From: Labrys sp. KNU-23
GTDB lineage: Bacteria > Pseudomonadota > Alphaproteobacteria > Rhizobiales > Labraceae
Length of the DNA stretch: 64,000 nt
Assembly (NCBI RefSeq): GCF_008330945.1
Contig: NZ_CP043489.1
Location: forward strand, 2,119,501 to 2,183,500
Direction: 5' to 3'
Below, in pieces: positions 37,921 through 46,368 of this stretch; within the stretch, counting starts at the first letter, position 1, and the number at the start of each line of letters is the position of its first letter. The position numbers and the translations under genes were made by a program. The notes under the pieces are model-generated. The model saw only the letters and a program-made list of their open reading frames with translations. It was not told the DNA's origin and ran no database searches.

Positions 37921-38973
37921 ATGAAGGCATGGATCACATTTTGGGCTGTCGCCCTTTGCATCGCGCTGATGACGCAGCAGGCGCTGGCCGCCGATGACGG
38001 TGCCGGCATCCGCCGGATTGCCGCTCCTTCCAGGGAGCGCGGCACCGATCTCGAGGTGACGGTATGGTATCCCGCGCGTTCCGGCGGCGAACCCGTCATG
38101 CTCGGTGATGGCGTGTTCTTCACGGGAACGCCCGCACGGCGCAATGCCCCCATCCGGCCGGGGAAATTTCCGCTCATCCTGCTCTCCCATGGAGCGGGCC
38201 TGGCCGGCAACGCCCAAGCCCTGAGCTGGATTGCGGCCCCCCTGGCGGAGCAGGGTTTCGTGGTGGCGGCTCCCACCCACCCCGGCAACACCGGGGCGAA
38301 CAGGTCCGCGGCTGAGACGATGAAGCTCTGGCTGAGGCCCGCCGATATCAGCGACAGCCTGGATGCGGTGGAGACGGAGCCCTTCTTCAGGGATCATTTG
38401 AGCGCCGGCGATATCGGCGTTCTCGGCCTCTCCATGGGCGGGAACACGGCGCTGGCCCTGGCCGGAGCCCGTATCGATCCCAAGCTCCTGGCTGCCTATT
38501 GCGATACGGATCGGCTGAATCCGTCCCTGTGCGATTGGGTCCGGCAAAGCGGCGTCGACCTTCACGCCCTGGATCTGCGATCGGCCGGCCGGAACGGTCG
38601 GGACAGGCGCATCCGCTTTGCCATGGCGATCGACCCGGCTCCTGTCGATGTCTTCGATTTTGACAGCTTCTCGAACATCGACATTCCGGTTGCCCTCGTC
38701 AATCTCGGACGACCGGGAAGCATCCCGCTGACGGCGCAGGCGGCAGGAGCCGCCAAAGCCATCCCGGTCTCGACCTATGCGACGATCGCGGATGCCAGCC
38801 ATTACAGCATGTTCGCGCTGTGCAAGCCGGGCGCGGCGGAGATCGCCGAGGCTGAGAAAGTGGGAGATCCGATCTGCTCGGACGGTGGAGGCCGGTCCCG
38901 ACAGGCTGTCCACGCAGACCTGATCGCAAGGGCTGCGGCCGCTTTCAGCCAGGCGTTGCGAGCCAAGCCCTAA
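37921..38973 (+). CDS. Exported alpha/beta hydrolase
   Basis: A 350-residue hydrolase with a signal peptide (MKAWITFWAVALCIALMTQQ, cleavage after ALA). The fold markers are LILLSHGAGLAGN (oxyanion region), GVLGLSMGGNTALALAG with the nucleophile serine, and ADASHYSMF near the end with the catalytic histidine. It resembles dienelactone hydrolase or platelet-activating-factor-acetylhydrolase-like proteins that act on esters in the periplasm. ATG at 37921 is chosen because it starts the signal peptide exactly. It has two cysteine-containing loops that may form disulfides. The physiological substrate is unknown. Confidence 0.82.
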   Translation: MKAWITFWAVALCIALMTQQALAADDGAGIRRIAAPSRERGTDLEVTVWYPARSGGEPVMLGDGVFFTGTPARRNAPIRPGKFPLILLSHGAGLAGNAQALSWIAAPLAEQGFVVAAPTHPGNTGANRSAAETMKLWLRPADISDSLDAVETEPFFRDHLSAGDIGVLGLSMGGNTALALAGARIDPKLLAAYCDTDRLNPSLCDWVRQSGVDLHALDLRSAGRNGRDRRIRFAMAIDPAPVDVFDFDSFSNIDIPVALVNLGRPGSIPLTAQAAGAAKAIPVSTYATIADASHYSMFALCKPGAAEIAEAEKVGDPICSDGGGRSRQAVHADLIARAAAAFSQALRAKP

Positions 38974-39078
38974 GCCTCCGCGGACGCCCCGAAAGCCAGG
39001 CGGGCCTGAGACGGCGCACCGAGGAGGATTGACGGCGGAACGCCGGGACCCGCGTTCCGCCCTTGCCTATCCGGATGC

Positions 39079-39828
39079 CTATCGGACACCGCCGGAGACG
39101 GCCAGCACCTCGCCGGTCAGCCAGCCGGATTCGCCCGAGGCCAGGAAGACCGCCACAGGCGCGATGTCTCCGGGCTGGCCAATGCGCCCCAGCGGCGTCT
39201 GGGCCACGGTCTGGCTCTCCAGATCGCCGCCGATGAAGCCGGCGGCATGCACGCCCTCCGTCTCCACCATGCCGGGATTGATCGAATTCACCCGGATCTT
39301 CTTGGGACCCAGTTCCTTGGCCAGCACCCGCGTGATCGAGGTCACCGCCCCCTTGGTGGCGGTGTAAACCGACGTGGCCGGGAAATTGACGTCGGTCGCA
39401 ACCGAGCCGATATTGATGATGCTGCCGCCCTCGGGACCGAAATGCTTCTCGGCCTCCTGGCTGGCGAGCAACAGCCCGAGCACATTGGTGTTGAACTGGC
39501 GATGGAACTCGGCTTCCGTCACCTCTTCAAGCGGTGCGAAAGCGTAGACGCCGGCATTGTTCACCAGCACGTCAAGCTGGCCATAGGCCTTCCTGGCCTC
39601 CGCGAAAATGGCCTTCACCTCCTCCGCCTTGGAGACGTCGCCCTTGACGGCAATCGCCTTGCCACCCTTGGCGGTGATTTCGGCGACGACCTTCTCGGCT
39701 CCGTCCCGGCTCGAGGCATAGTTCACCACGACGGCGGCGCCCTCGGCTGCCAGGCTTTTCGCGATACCCGCGCCGATGCCCTTCGAAGCTCCGGTAACCA
39801 CGGCGACCTTACCTGCCAATCTGCTCAT
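39079..39828 (-). CDS. Short-chain dehydrogenase/reductase
   Basis: A 249-residue classical SDR. The cofactor site is TGASKGIGAGIAKSL at residues 12-26, the NNAG motif is in DVLVNNAGVYAF, the catalytic serine lies in INIGSVATDVN and the catalytic YxxxK in SVYTATKGAV. An arginine or lysine-type NADP preference is suggested by NYASSRDGAEKV. Such enzymes reduce 3-oxoacyl or small carbonyl substrates. An ArsR-type regulator lies upstream in the same orientation (268-base gap) and may control it. Confidence 0.92.
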   Translation of the reverse strand: MSRLAGKVAVVTGASKGIGAGIAKSLAAEGAAVVVNYASSRDGAEKVVAEITAKGGKAIAVKGDVSKAEEVKAIFAEARKAYGQLDVLVNNAGVYAFAPLEEVTEAEFHRQFNTNVLGLLLASQEAEKHFGPEGGSIINIGSVATDVNFPATSVYTATKGAVTSITRVLAKELGPKKIRVNSINPGMVETEGVHAAGFIGGDLESQTVAQTPLGRIGQPGDIAPVAVFLASGESGWLTGEVLAVSGGVR

Positions 39829-40096
39829 TGAATGTCTCTTGGTTCGAGTGATGATGTTTCGATACTTAGATAATCATCAAAATGAAACAAGAGCAGGCGA
39901 TGGAAATTTCTGGCAGCCGTCTGCCGCCAGTCCGTTGTCGTCATGGATCGGTATGGACCGCCAGGCGGGAGCGTCAGCCTCCGGCTGACATTTCAGCGGG
40001 CGGCAAATGCTTGGCTTTCAAGATGTCAGCCCCGCTCCATCACTTGATGGAGCTGTGAGGCTGACACTCCCAATCCCGCTCAATGCAACTGTCGTG

Positions 40097-40390
40097 CTAA
40101 AGGCTGGCCAGTTCGCGCAGATAGGCATCCAGCGTCTCACGCTTGAGCACGAGCGTGGCAAACTTGCCATCGCGCATGATCTCGATGAGCCCGGCGTTCT
40201 CGAGTTCCTTGGTGTGATGGGACAAGGTCGCCGGCGTGACCTCATGCTTCTGCTGCATGCAGGCGCAGGCCATCGAGCCGCCTTGTGCAGCGATTTCCTT
40301 GAGCATCTGAAAGCGCCGCGGCTCGGCCAGCGCCCTGGCAATCAGGGTGCATTGGCGCTCCGTCAGCGCGACTGGCGCGGTCATGGTCAT
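40097..40390 (-). CDS. ArsR-family winged-helix regulator
   Basis: A 97-residue helix-turn-helix protein of the ArsR class: LAEPRRFQMLKEIAAQGG forms helices 1-2 and TPATLSHHTKELENAGLIEI the recognition helix and wing. In the region of the ArsR helix-3 metal site it has MACACMQQ, i.e. a CxC pair, so thiol or metal sensing is possible. It is upstream of the SDR gene in the same direction and divergent from the large permease at 40514 (123-base gap), so either may be its target. Confidence 0.85.
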   Translation of the reverse strand: MTMTAPVALTERQCTLIARALAEPRRFQMLKEIAAQGGSMACACMQQKHEVTPATLSHHTKELENAGLIEIMRDGKFATLVLKRETLDAYLRELASL

Positions 40391-40513
40391 GATGAAGCCT
40401 ATATCATGCCTGCCATGGGCTCGCGCAATATCACGGTGCGCATAGCTTGCACTAAGCGGAGCGCGCCCCCACTTTGCCTTGATTCAGCCTTGTCCTTCCG
40501 CTCAACATCACCG

Positions 40514-43051
40514 ATGCCCCTGTCTTCGCTTCCCCTTCCCCTGCGCTTTGCCCTGCGCGAATTGCGCGCCGGCATCCGCGGTTTCGGCATTTTCCTGGCC
40601 TGCCTCGCCCTCGGCGTCATGGCGATCGCCGGGGTCGACGCCATTTCCAGCGCGCTGTCCGACGGGCTGCGCAGCCAGGGCCGGGTGATCAATGGCGGAG
40701 ACATCGAGTTTACCCTGGTGGGGCGCGAGGCCAGCCCCGGCGAGCTCGCCTTCATCGGGCAGCAGGGCCGCCTTTCGATCGCGGCGAGCACACGGGCCAT
40801 GGCGCGCACGCCGGACGGACAGACCGCCCTGGTCGAGATCAAGGCGGTCGACCAGGCCTATCCCCTGCTCGGTACGGTCGAGTTCGGACAGGGCAAGGCT
40901 CTGTCATCGACCATCGGCGGCCAAGGCAGCCGGGCCGAGGCGGCCGCGGACGCCGCCTTGTTCGCCCGGCTCGGCCTGCAGCCGGGCGCCGGGGTCACCA
41001 TCGGCAATCTGAGCGTCACCCTGGCGGACCGCCTCATCGGTGAGCCGGACAAGATCGCCGGCGGCATTTCCTTCGGACCGCGGCTGATGATCACCCTGGA
41101 TGCCCTGCGCGAAAGCGGCCTGATCCAGCCGGGATCGCTGATCCGCTGGCGCTATCGCCTCGTCCTGCCATCGAATGTCTCGCCTGATGCCATCCGGCAG
41201 AAGGCCAACGAGGCCTTCCCCCAGGCCGGATGGGAGGTGAGAACCCGTGACGATGCCTCACCGGAGCTCCGCCGCGGCATCGAGCGCTTCACCATGTTCA
41301 TCACCCTGGTCGGGCTCACGGCCCTGCTGGTGGGCGGCGTCGGCGTCGCCAACGCGGTACGGGCCTTCGTCGAGCGCCAGCGCGACAGCATCGCCACGCT
41401 GAAGACGCTGGGGGCCGGCGCCAATCTGGTCACCGGCATCTATCTCACCCAGACCCTGCTCCTGGCTGCGCTCGGCATCGCCATCGGCCTTGCCGCCGGC
41501 GCCGCCCTGCCCTTCATCCTGGCCTATGGCTTTGCCGATTACCTGCCGCTGCCGATCACGCCGGTGCTCAATCCGGCGGGACTGGCGCTCGCTGCCCTCT
41601 ATGGCCTGCTCACCGCCCTCGCCTTCTCGCTGCTGCCGCTGGGACGGGCCCGGGACATCTCCGTATCGGCGCTGTTCCGCGATGCCATCGCCCCGGCACG
41701 ACGCTGGCCCGCACCGACGGTGCTGATCCCCGCCGGGCTGGCCGTCGCAGCCCTGGTCGCCCTCGCCTTGTTCTTTGCCGCCGACCGCAGGGTCGCCCTG
41801 GTCTATGTCGCCTCCGCGCTCGGCGCCTTCATCCTGCTGCGCGTGGTGGCGAGCCTGTTGATGGCGCTCGCCCGCCGGCTGCCGCGCCCGCATTCCACAC
41901 CGCTGCGCCTGGCGGTTACCAACATCCACCGTCCCGGCGCCGCCACGCCTTCCGTGGTGCTGTCGCTCGGCCTCGGCCTCTGCCTGCTGGTGGCGTTGAC
42001 CCTGGTCGACGGCAATATCCGCCACCAGCTCTCCGCTGCCATTCCCGACAAGGCGCCGAGCTTCTTCTTCGTCGACATCCGCCGCACCGATGCGCCTCGC
42101 TTCGACGCCTTCCTCAAGCAGGCCGCCCCGCAGGCGACCAGCGAGCGCGTGCCCATGCTGCGCGGGCGCATCGTCAGCGTGAAGGACGTGCCGGCCGAGA
42201 AGATCAAGCCACCGCCGAACATCGCCTGGGTGCTGAGCGGCGATCGCGGCGTCACCTTCACCGATGCGGTGCCTCCAGGCTCACGCGTGGTCGAGGGCCA
42301 ATGGTGGGGTGCCGATTATGCCGGCCCGCCCCTGGTATCGCTCGAGCAGGAGGTCGCGCGCGGCCTCGGCCTCGGCATCGGGGATCCCATCACCGTCAAC
42401 GTGCTCGGCCGTAACATCACCGCCAAGGTTGGGGCGCTGCGCAAGCTCGAATGGCAGAATTTCGGCATCAATTTCGTGCTGGTCTATTCGCCCAACACCT
42501 TCAAGGGCGCGCCGGTGACCGATATCGCGACGCTCACCTTCCCGCATGGGGCGGATGATGCCGTCGAGCTCGGCCTGCTCAAGCAGGTCGCCGACGCCTT
42601 CCCGATGGTGACGGCCGTGCGCATCAAGGATGCGCTGCAGAGCTTCGCCGATCTCGCCGGCCAGCTCGCCATGGCGATCCGGGCCGCCGCCGCCATCGCC
42701 TTGGTCGCCTCGATCCTGGTGCTGGCCGGGGCTCTCGCCGCCGGGCAGAGCAGCCGGCTCTACGATGCCGTCATCCTCAAGGTGCTCGGCGCCACGCGCG
42801 GGCGCATCCTGTTCGCCTTCATCCTCGAATACGGGTTGCTGGGCCTCGCCACCGCCCTGTTCGGCGTGGTCGCCGGCACGGCTTGCGCCTGGCTGATCGT
42901 CACCTATCTGATGAATTTCGGCTTCACCTTCCTGCCTGGCCCCGCCTTCGGCGCGGCTTTCGGCGCCCTGGCCCTGACCATCCTGTTCGGACTGGCCGGC
43001 ACCTGGCGCATCCTGCGCCAGAAACCGGCCTCGCATCTGCGCAGCCTTTAG
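40514..43051 (+). CDS. FtsX/YbbP-type ABC transporter permease
   Basis: An 845-residue permease of the MacB/FtsX superfamily with two repeated four-helix blocks. It starts MPLSSLPLPLRFALRELRAG, followed by the first helix (FGIFLACLALGVMAIAGVDA) and a large periplasmic domain; membrane helices follow near residues 275-430, with a second extracytoplasmic domain and final helices (ALFGVVAGTACAWLIVTYLM). YbbP-type permeases normally pair with an ATPase (YbbA) encoded just upstream, in systems linked to lipid or lysophospholipid handling. No ATPase gene is present on either side here. ATG at 40514 is chosen because the open frame upstream overlaps the ArsR gene and has no family features. Confidence 0.85.
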   Translation: MPLSSLPLPLRFALRELRAGIRGFGIFLACLALGVMAIAGVDAISSALSDGLRSQGRVINGGDIEFTLVGREASPGELAFIGQQGRLSIAASTRAMARTPDGQTALVEIKAVDQAYPLLGTVEFGQGKALSSTIGGQGSRAEAAADAALFARLGLQPGAGVTIGNLSVTLADRLIGEPDKIAGGISFGPRLMITLDALRESGLIQPGSLIRWRYRLVLPSNVSPDAIRQKANEAFPQAGWEVRTRDDASPELRRGIERFTMFITLVGLTALLVGGVGVANAVRAFVERQRDSIATLKTLGAGANLVTGIYLTQTLLLAALGIAIGLAAGAALPFILAYGFADYLPLPITPVLNPAGLALAALYGLLTALAFSLLPLGRARDISVSALFRDAIAPARRWPAPTVLIPAGLAVAALVALALFFAADRRVALVYVASALGAFILLRVVASLLMALARRLPRPHSTPLRLAVTNIHRPGAATPSVVLSLGLGLCLLVALTLVDGNIRHQLSAAIPDKAPSFFFVDIRRTDAPRFDAFLKQAAPQATSERVPMLRGRIVSVKDVPAEKIKPPPNIAWVLSGDRGVTFTDAVPPGSRVVEGQWWGADYAGPPLVSLEQEVARGLGLGIGDPITVNVLGRNITAKVGALRKLEWQNFGINFVLVYSPNTFKGAPVTDIATLTFPHGADDAVELGLLKQVADAFPMVTAVRIKDALQSFADLAGQLAMAIRAAAAIALVASILVLAGALAAGQSSRLYDAVILKVLGATRGRILFAFILEYGLLGLATALFGVVAGTACAWLIVTYLMNFGFTFLPGPAFGAAFGALALTILFGLAGTWRILRQKPASHLRSL

Positions 43052-43224
43052 GCCGGAATGGAAGGTTTGCAAAAGCAGGCGTTTAGGCTGAAGATCAGGG
43101 AACCAAGATCGATCGCCCCAAGGCTGCATGCCGGCAACATTGCAAGCAATTCACTTAACTGTTTCAATCGGAAGCACTACATAGATGGTAGCTTCTGCGG
43201 CAAGTGCCGCTTTTGGAGAGACAC

Positions 43225-44001
43225 ATGGCTTTCAATGATCCTCGTTTCTCGGCCGGCACCGTCTCCGACGTCCGCGCCGGAGCACCGGCGATCGATCAGG
43301 GCCTGCGCGCATTCATGCTCGCGGTCTACAACCACATGACCCTCGGCGTGGCCATCACCGGCCTGGTGGCGCTCGGCGCCTACATGGCTTCGGGGATCGT
43401 GGTCAACGAGGCGGGCAAGATCGTCGAGCTGAACTCGTTCGGAATGTTCCTGTTCAACTCACCCTTCAAGTGGGTCGTCGCATTCGCGCCCCTTGGCATG
43501 GTGTTCTGGATGAACATGGGAACGGAAGGTCGTTCGGTCCAGACCACGCGCGTCCTGTTCTATGTGTTCTCGGCGCTGATGGGCCTGTCGCTGTCGACGA
43601 TCTTCCTCGTCTACACGCATGGCTCGATCGCACGCGTCTTCTTCATCTCGGCCGCCAGCTTCGGTGCCCTGAGCCTCTATGGCTACACCACCAAGCGTAA
43701 TCTCTCGGCCTTCGGCGCCTTCCTGATGATGGGCCTGATCGGCCTGCTGCTCGCCAGCCTGGTTAACCTGTTCTTCCCGTCGGGCATGCTGACCTTCATC
43801 ATCAGCGTCGCCGGTGTCGGCATCTTCGCAGGCCTGACCGCCTACGACACCCAGATGCTGAAGTCGCTCTATGTGGACAACGCCCACAGCTTCAGCCGCG
43901 ACGAAGGCGAGAAGCTCGCCGTTCATGGCGCGCTGACGCTCTATCTCGACTTCATCAACCTCTTCATCATGCTGCTGCGCCTGCTCGGCGACCGCCGCTG
44001 A
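43225..44001 (+). CDS. BAX inhibitor-1 / YccA-like membrane protein
   Basis: A 258-residue seven-helix protein of the BI-1 (TMBIM) family: MAFNDPRFSAG start, FMLAVYNHMTLGVAITGLVA as the first helix, and the conserved C-terminal GLTAYDTQMLKSL and LYLDFINLFIMLLRLLGDRR. Bacterial members act in the inner membrane, as calcium leak channels or as regulators of FtsH proteolysis (YccA). ATG at 43225 follows GGAGAG. It is a single-gene unit ending in a strong terminator. Confidence 0.93.
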   Translation: MAFNDPRFSAGTVSDVRAGAPAIDQGLRAFMLAVYNHMTLGVAITGLVALGAYMASGIVVNEAGKIVELNSFGMFLFNSPFKWVVAFAPLGMVFWMNMGTEGRSVQTTRVLFYVFSALMGLSLSTIFLVYTHGSIARVFFISAASFGALSLYGYTTKRNLSAFGAFLMMGLIGLLLASLVNLFFPSGMLTFIISVAGVGIFAGLTAYDTQMLKSLYVDNAHSFSRDEGEKLAVHGALTLYLDFINLFIMLLRLLGDRR

Positions 44002-44028
44002 TCCCTGAAGAGTTTGGTACGGATCGCG

Positions 44029-44060
44029 CCGGCCGGGGCCCTCCCCGGCCGGTTTTGTTT
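44029..44060 (+). terminator. Intrinsic terminator of the BI-1 gene
   Basis: CCGGCCGGGG, loop CCCT, CCCCGGCCGG form a perfect ten-base stem followed by TTTTGTTTT, 27 bases after the stop codon. Confidence 0.9.
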
Positions 44061-44061
44061 T

Positions 44062-44108
44062 GGAGCACGGACTTTGGACCGAAAGAGCGGACAGGTTGTC
44101 CGTGCTCC
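44062..44108. repeat. Dispersed element family B, copy 2
   Basis: GGAGCACGGACTT at the left and TTGTCCGTGCTCC at the right are an inverted pair, with AAGAGCGGACAGG between them as in copy 1. It is short and lies between a terminator and the end of the acyl-CoA synthetase gene. Confidence 0.65.
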
Positions 44109-44121
44109 GGAAAGAGCGCCC

Positions 44122-45741
44122 TCAGTCGAGTTCGCGCAAGGCCCGGCGGATGATCTTGCCGGACGAGGTCAGTGGCAGGGAATCGACATACGCGATCACC
44201 CGCGGATATTCGTGGGCGGACAAGCGCTCGCGCACGAAGAGCTGCAGATCGGCGGTCATGGCCTCGGACGCCGTGAAACCCGGCTTGAGCACCACGAAGG
44301 CCTTGACGATCTCGGTGCGCAGGCTGTCAGGCATGCCGACCACCGCTGCCATGGCGACGGCGGCATGGCGCATCAGGCAGTCCTCGATCTCGCCCGGGCC
44401 GATGCGATAGCCGGCCGAGGTGATGATGTCGTCGCCGCGCCCGACGAAATGCACATAGCCGTCAATGTCGCGCCGCGCCTTGTCGCCGGTCATCAGCCAG
44501 CCATCGCGGTATTTTGCCGTGGTGGCGGTGGCATTGCCCCAATAGCCCAGGAACATCACCGGATCGGGCGCGCGCACGGCAATCTCGCCGATCTCGTCCG
44601 TGGGGCTCTCCTGCCCCTCTTCATCGATCACCGCGACGCGATGGCCCGGCACGGCCTTGCCGATGGCACCAGGCCTGGAGACACCCAGTTCATGGCAGGA
44701 GCCGAGCACGAGGTTGCATTCGGTCTGGCCGTAGAGCTCGTTGACCGGAAAGCCGAAGGCCGCCTCGGCCCAGGCAAAGGTGCCCGGCCCCAGCGTCTCG
44801 CCGGCCGACATGATCGAGCGCAGATGGGTGCGATAGACCTGGCCGGGCTGATGCGCCGCCTGCAGCATGCGCAGGGCCGTGGGCGGCAGGAAGGCATTGC
44901 GGACCTTGAAATCCCAAAGCAGCCCGAGCACCTCGTCCACCGAGAACTTGGCATGGAGGCCCGCCACCACCGGTACGCCCAGCGCCAGGCTGGGCAGCAG
45001 CACGTTGAGCAGGCCGCCCGCCCAGGCCCAGTCGGCCGGCGTCCACATCACGTCGTCGGGCTGGCCGAGGCCGGGATGGGCGAAGCGCAAGCCCGGAATA
45101 TGGCCGAGCACCACGCGATGGCCATGCACCGCGCCCTTGGGTTGGCCGGTGGTACCGGAGGTGTAGATCATCATGGCCGGGTCGTCGGGAGTAGAGGCGA
45201 CCGGCGTCAGCTCCCCCTTGGCCCCGGCGATCAGCCGATGGAAGTCGAGTGCGCCACCGCCGGCCCCGTCGACGCTGATCACCGTCTCCAGATCCGGCAG
45301 TTTTGCCTCGATCTCGCCGAGCTTGGCGAGCCCGCTCTCATCGAGCAACACGGCCTTGGCGCCGGAATCGCGCAGGCGGAAGCTCAGCGCATCCGGGCCG
45401 AACAGTACCGCAAGCGGCAGGGAAATGGCCCCGAGCTTGGCCACGGCAAGATGGGCAACCACCACCGCCGGCGATTGCGGCAGCGCGATCGCGACGCGGT
45501 CGCCTTCGCGGATGCCCAGCCGCTTCAGCGCCAGGGCGAAGCGATCTGAGGTCTCACGCAAGGCGCCGTAGCTGATGCGCTCGCTGCCGCCGCCAGGCAG
45601 CCGCCGCAGGATGGCGAGCCTGTCGGGATCGCGCCTGGCCCAGACATCGCAGACATCCACGCCGATATTGTAGCGCACCGGCAGATCCCAGCGGAAATCG
45701 CGGGTGGCATCGTCGTAGTTCTGCTTGTCAGGCCCGCTCAT
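44122..45741 (-). CDS. Acyl-CoA synthetase (AMP-binding, medium-chain type)
   Basis: A 539-residue adenylate-forming enzyme that activates a carboxylic acid with ATP and then forms the CoA thioester. The phosphate-binding loop MIYTSGTTGQPKGAVHGH is near residue 190, the substrate/AMP motif NELYGQTECNLVLG near 350, the hinge TGDKARRDIDGYVHFVGRGD near 430 and the catalytic lysine in LPLTSSGKIIRRALREL at the end. The overall pattern, including the DVMWTPADWAWAGGL stretch, is that of the medium-chain acyl-CoA synthetases. It starts seven bases after the CAP-domain gene. Confidence 0.93.
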   Translation of the reverse strand: MSGPDKQNYDDATRDFRWDLPVRYNIGVDVCDVWARRDPDRLAILRRLPGGGSERISYGALRETSDRFALALKRLGIREGDRVAIALPQSPAVVVAHLAVAKLGAISLPLAVLFGPDALSFRLRDSGAKAVLLDESGLAKLGEIEAKLPDLETVISVDGAGGGALDFHRLIAGAKGELTPVASTPDDPAMMIYTSGTTGQPKGAVHGHRVVLGHIPGLRFAHPGLGQPDDVMWTPADWAWAGGLLNVLLPSLALGVPVVAGLHAKFSVDEVLGLLWDFKVRNAFLPPTALRMLQAAHQPGQVYRTHLRSIMSAGETLGPGTFAWAEAAFGFPVNELYGQTECNLVLGSCHELGVSRPGAIGKAVPGHRVAVIDEEGQESPTDEIGEIAVRAPDPVMFLGYWGNATATTAKYRDGWLMTGDKARRDIDGYVHFVGRGDDIITSAGYRIGPGEIEDCLMRHAAVAMAAVVGMPDSLRTEIVKAFVVLKPGFTASEAMTADLQLFVRERLSAHEYPRVIAYVDSLPLTSSGKIIRRALRELD

Positions 45742-45748
45742 GCCGCAC

Positions 45749-46354
45749 TCATCCCCCGAACAGGCCGCCGAAGAGTCCCCCGGAGCTTTTCACGCGCGTG
45801 GGCCGGCGCACCACGCGCACCACCGGTCCGGCCCCGAAGGCCTGTGCTTCTTCGGGCCGGCTGGGTTCGCCGGCAACCGCCATGGCCCAATAGACCCGCT
45901 CGCCGGCCCTGGCAATGGCGATGCCGAAGCGGGTGGCCCCCGGCATCAACAGATTCTCGTCGTGCTCGGGCGAGTTCTTCCACTGCTTCATGGCGTCGAG
46001 ATCAGTATAGGTGCCGTAGGAGACGTTCTCGCCGATCTTGGAATCGTCGAGGCCAGCCGATTTGACGCGGGTGAAGAAGCTGCCGCCGATCGAATGGGAG
46101 AGCTGGTTGGCCGAGGCCATGGCATTGGCCTGATTCTGGGCGAAGGCCGTCAGGCGCGAATCGAGCGCCACCGCCGTGAGGCCCTTGCTCTGGCGATATT
46201 GGGTCAACCAGTCGCGGGCCTGCGCCGGATTGAAGGATACGGGGCGGCGTTGATAGGAAACGGTTTCGGGCTTTTGCGTGAGGGCACAGCCGCCCAATCC
46301 CAAGGCAACACCCAAGACAAGAAAAGCGGCCGCAGCCACCCTCATGCGCGACAT
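45749..46354 (-). CDS. CAP-domain (SCP/PR1-like) lipoprotein
   Basis: A 201-residue predicted lipoprotein. The lipobox LGLGGC puts the lipidated cysteine at about residue 23. The mature part is a CAP domain with LTAFAQNQANAMASANQLSH, GENVSYGTYTDLDAMKQWKN, SPEHDENLLMPGATRFGIAI and YWAMAVAG, retaining the usual His/Glu cluster. Its function in bacteria is poorly known; members are envelope proteins. ATG at 46354 is chosen because GGAGA lies six bases before it. It sits 14 bases after the MscS-type gene and just before the acyl-CoA synthetase, so the three form one run. Confidence 0.88.
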   Translation of the reverse strand: MSRMRVAAAAFLVLGVALGLGGCALTQKPETVSYQRRPVSFNPAQARDWLTQYRQSKGLTAVALDSRLTAFAQNQANAMASANQLSHSIGGSFFTRVKSAGLDDSKIGENVSYGTYTDLDAMKQWKNSPEHDENLLMPGATRFGIAIARAGERVYWAMAVAGEPSRPEEAQAFGAGPVVRVVRRPTRVKSSGGLFGGLFGG

Positions 46355-46368
46355 CGAGTTCTCCACGG

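Noticed and set aside
41258-43129. Minus-strand frames opposite the large permease
   Set aside because: Gln/Gly/Asp-rich shadow frames with no domain; the plus-strand permease has clear membrane segments.
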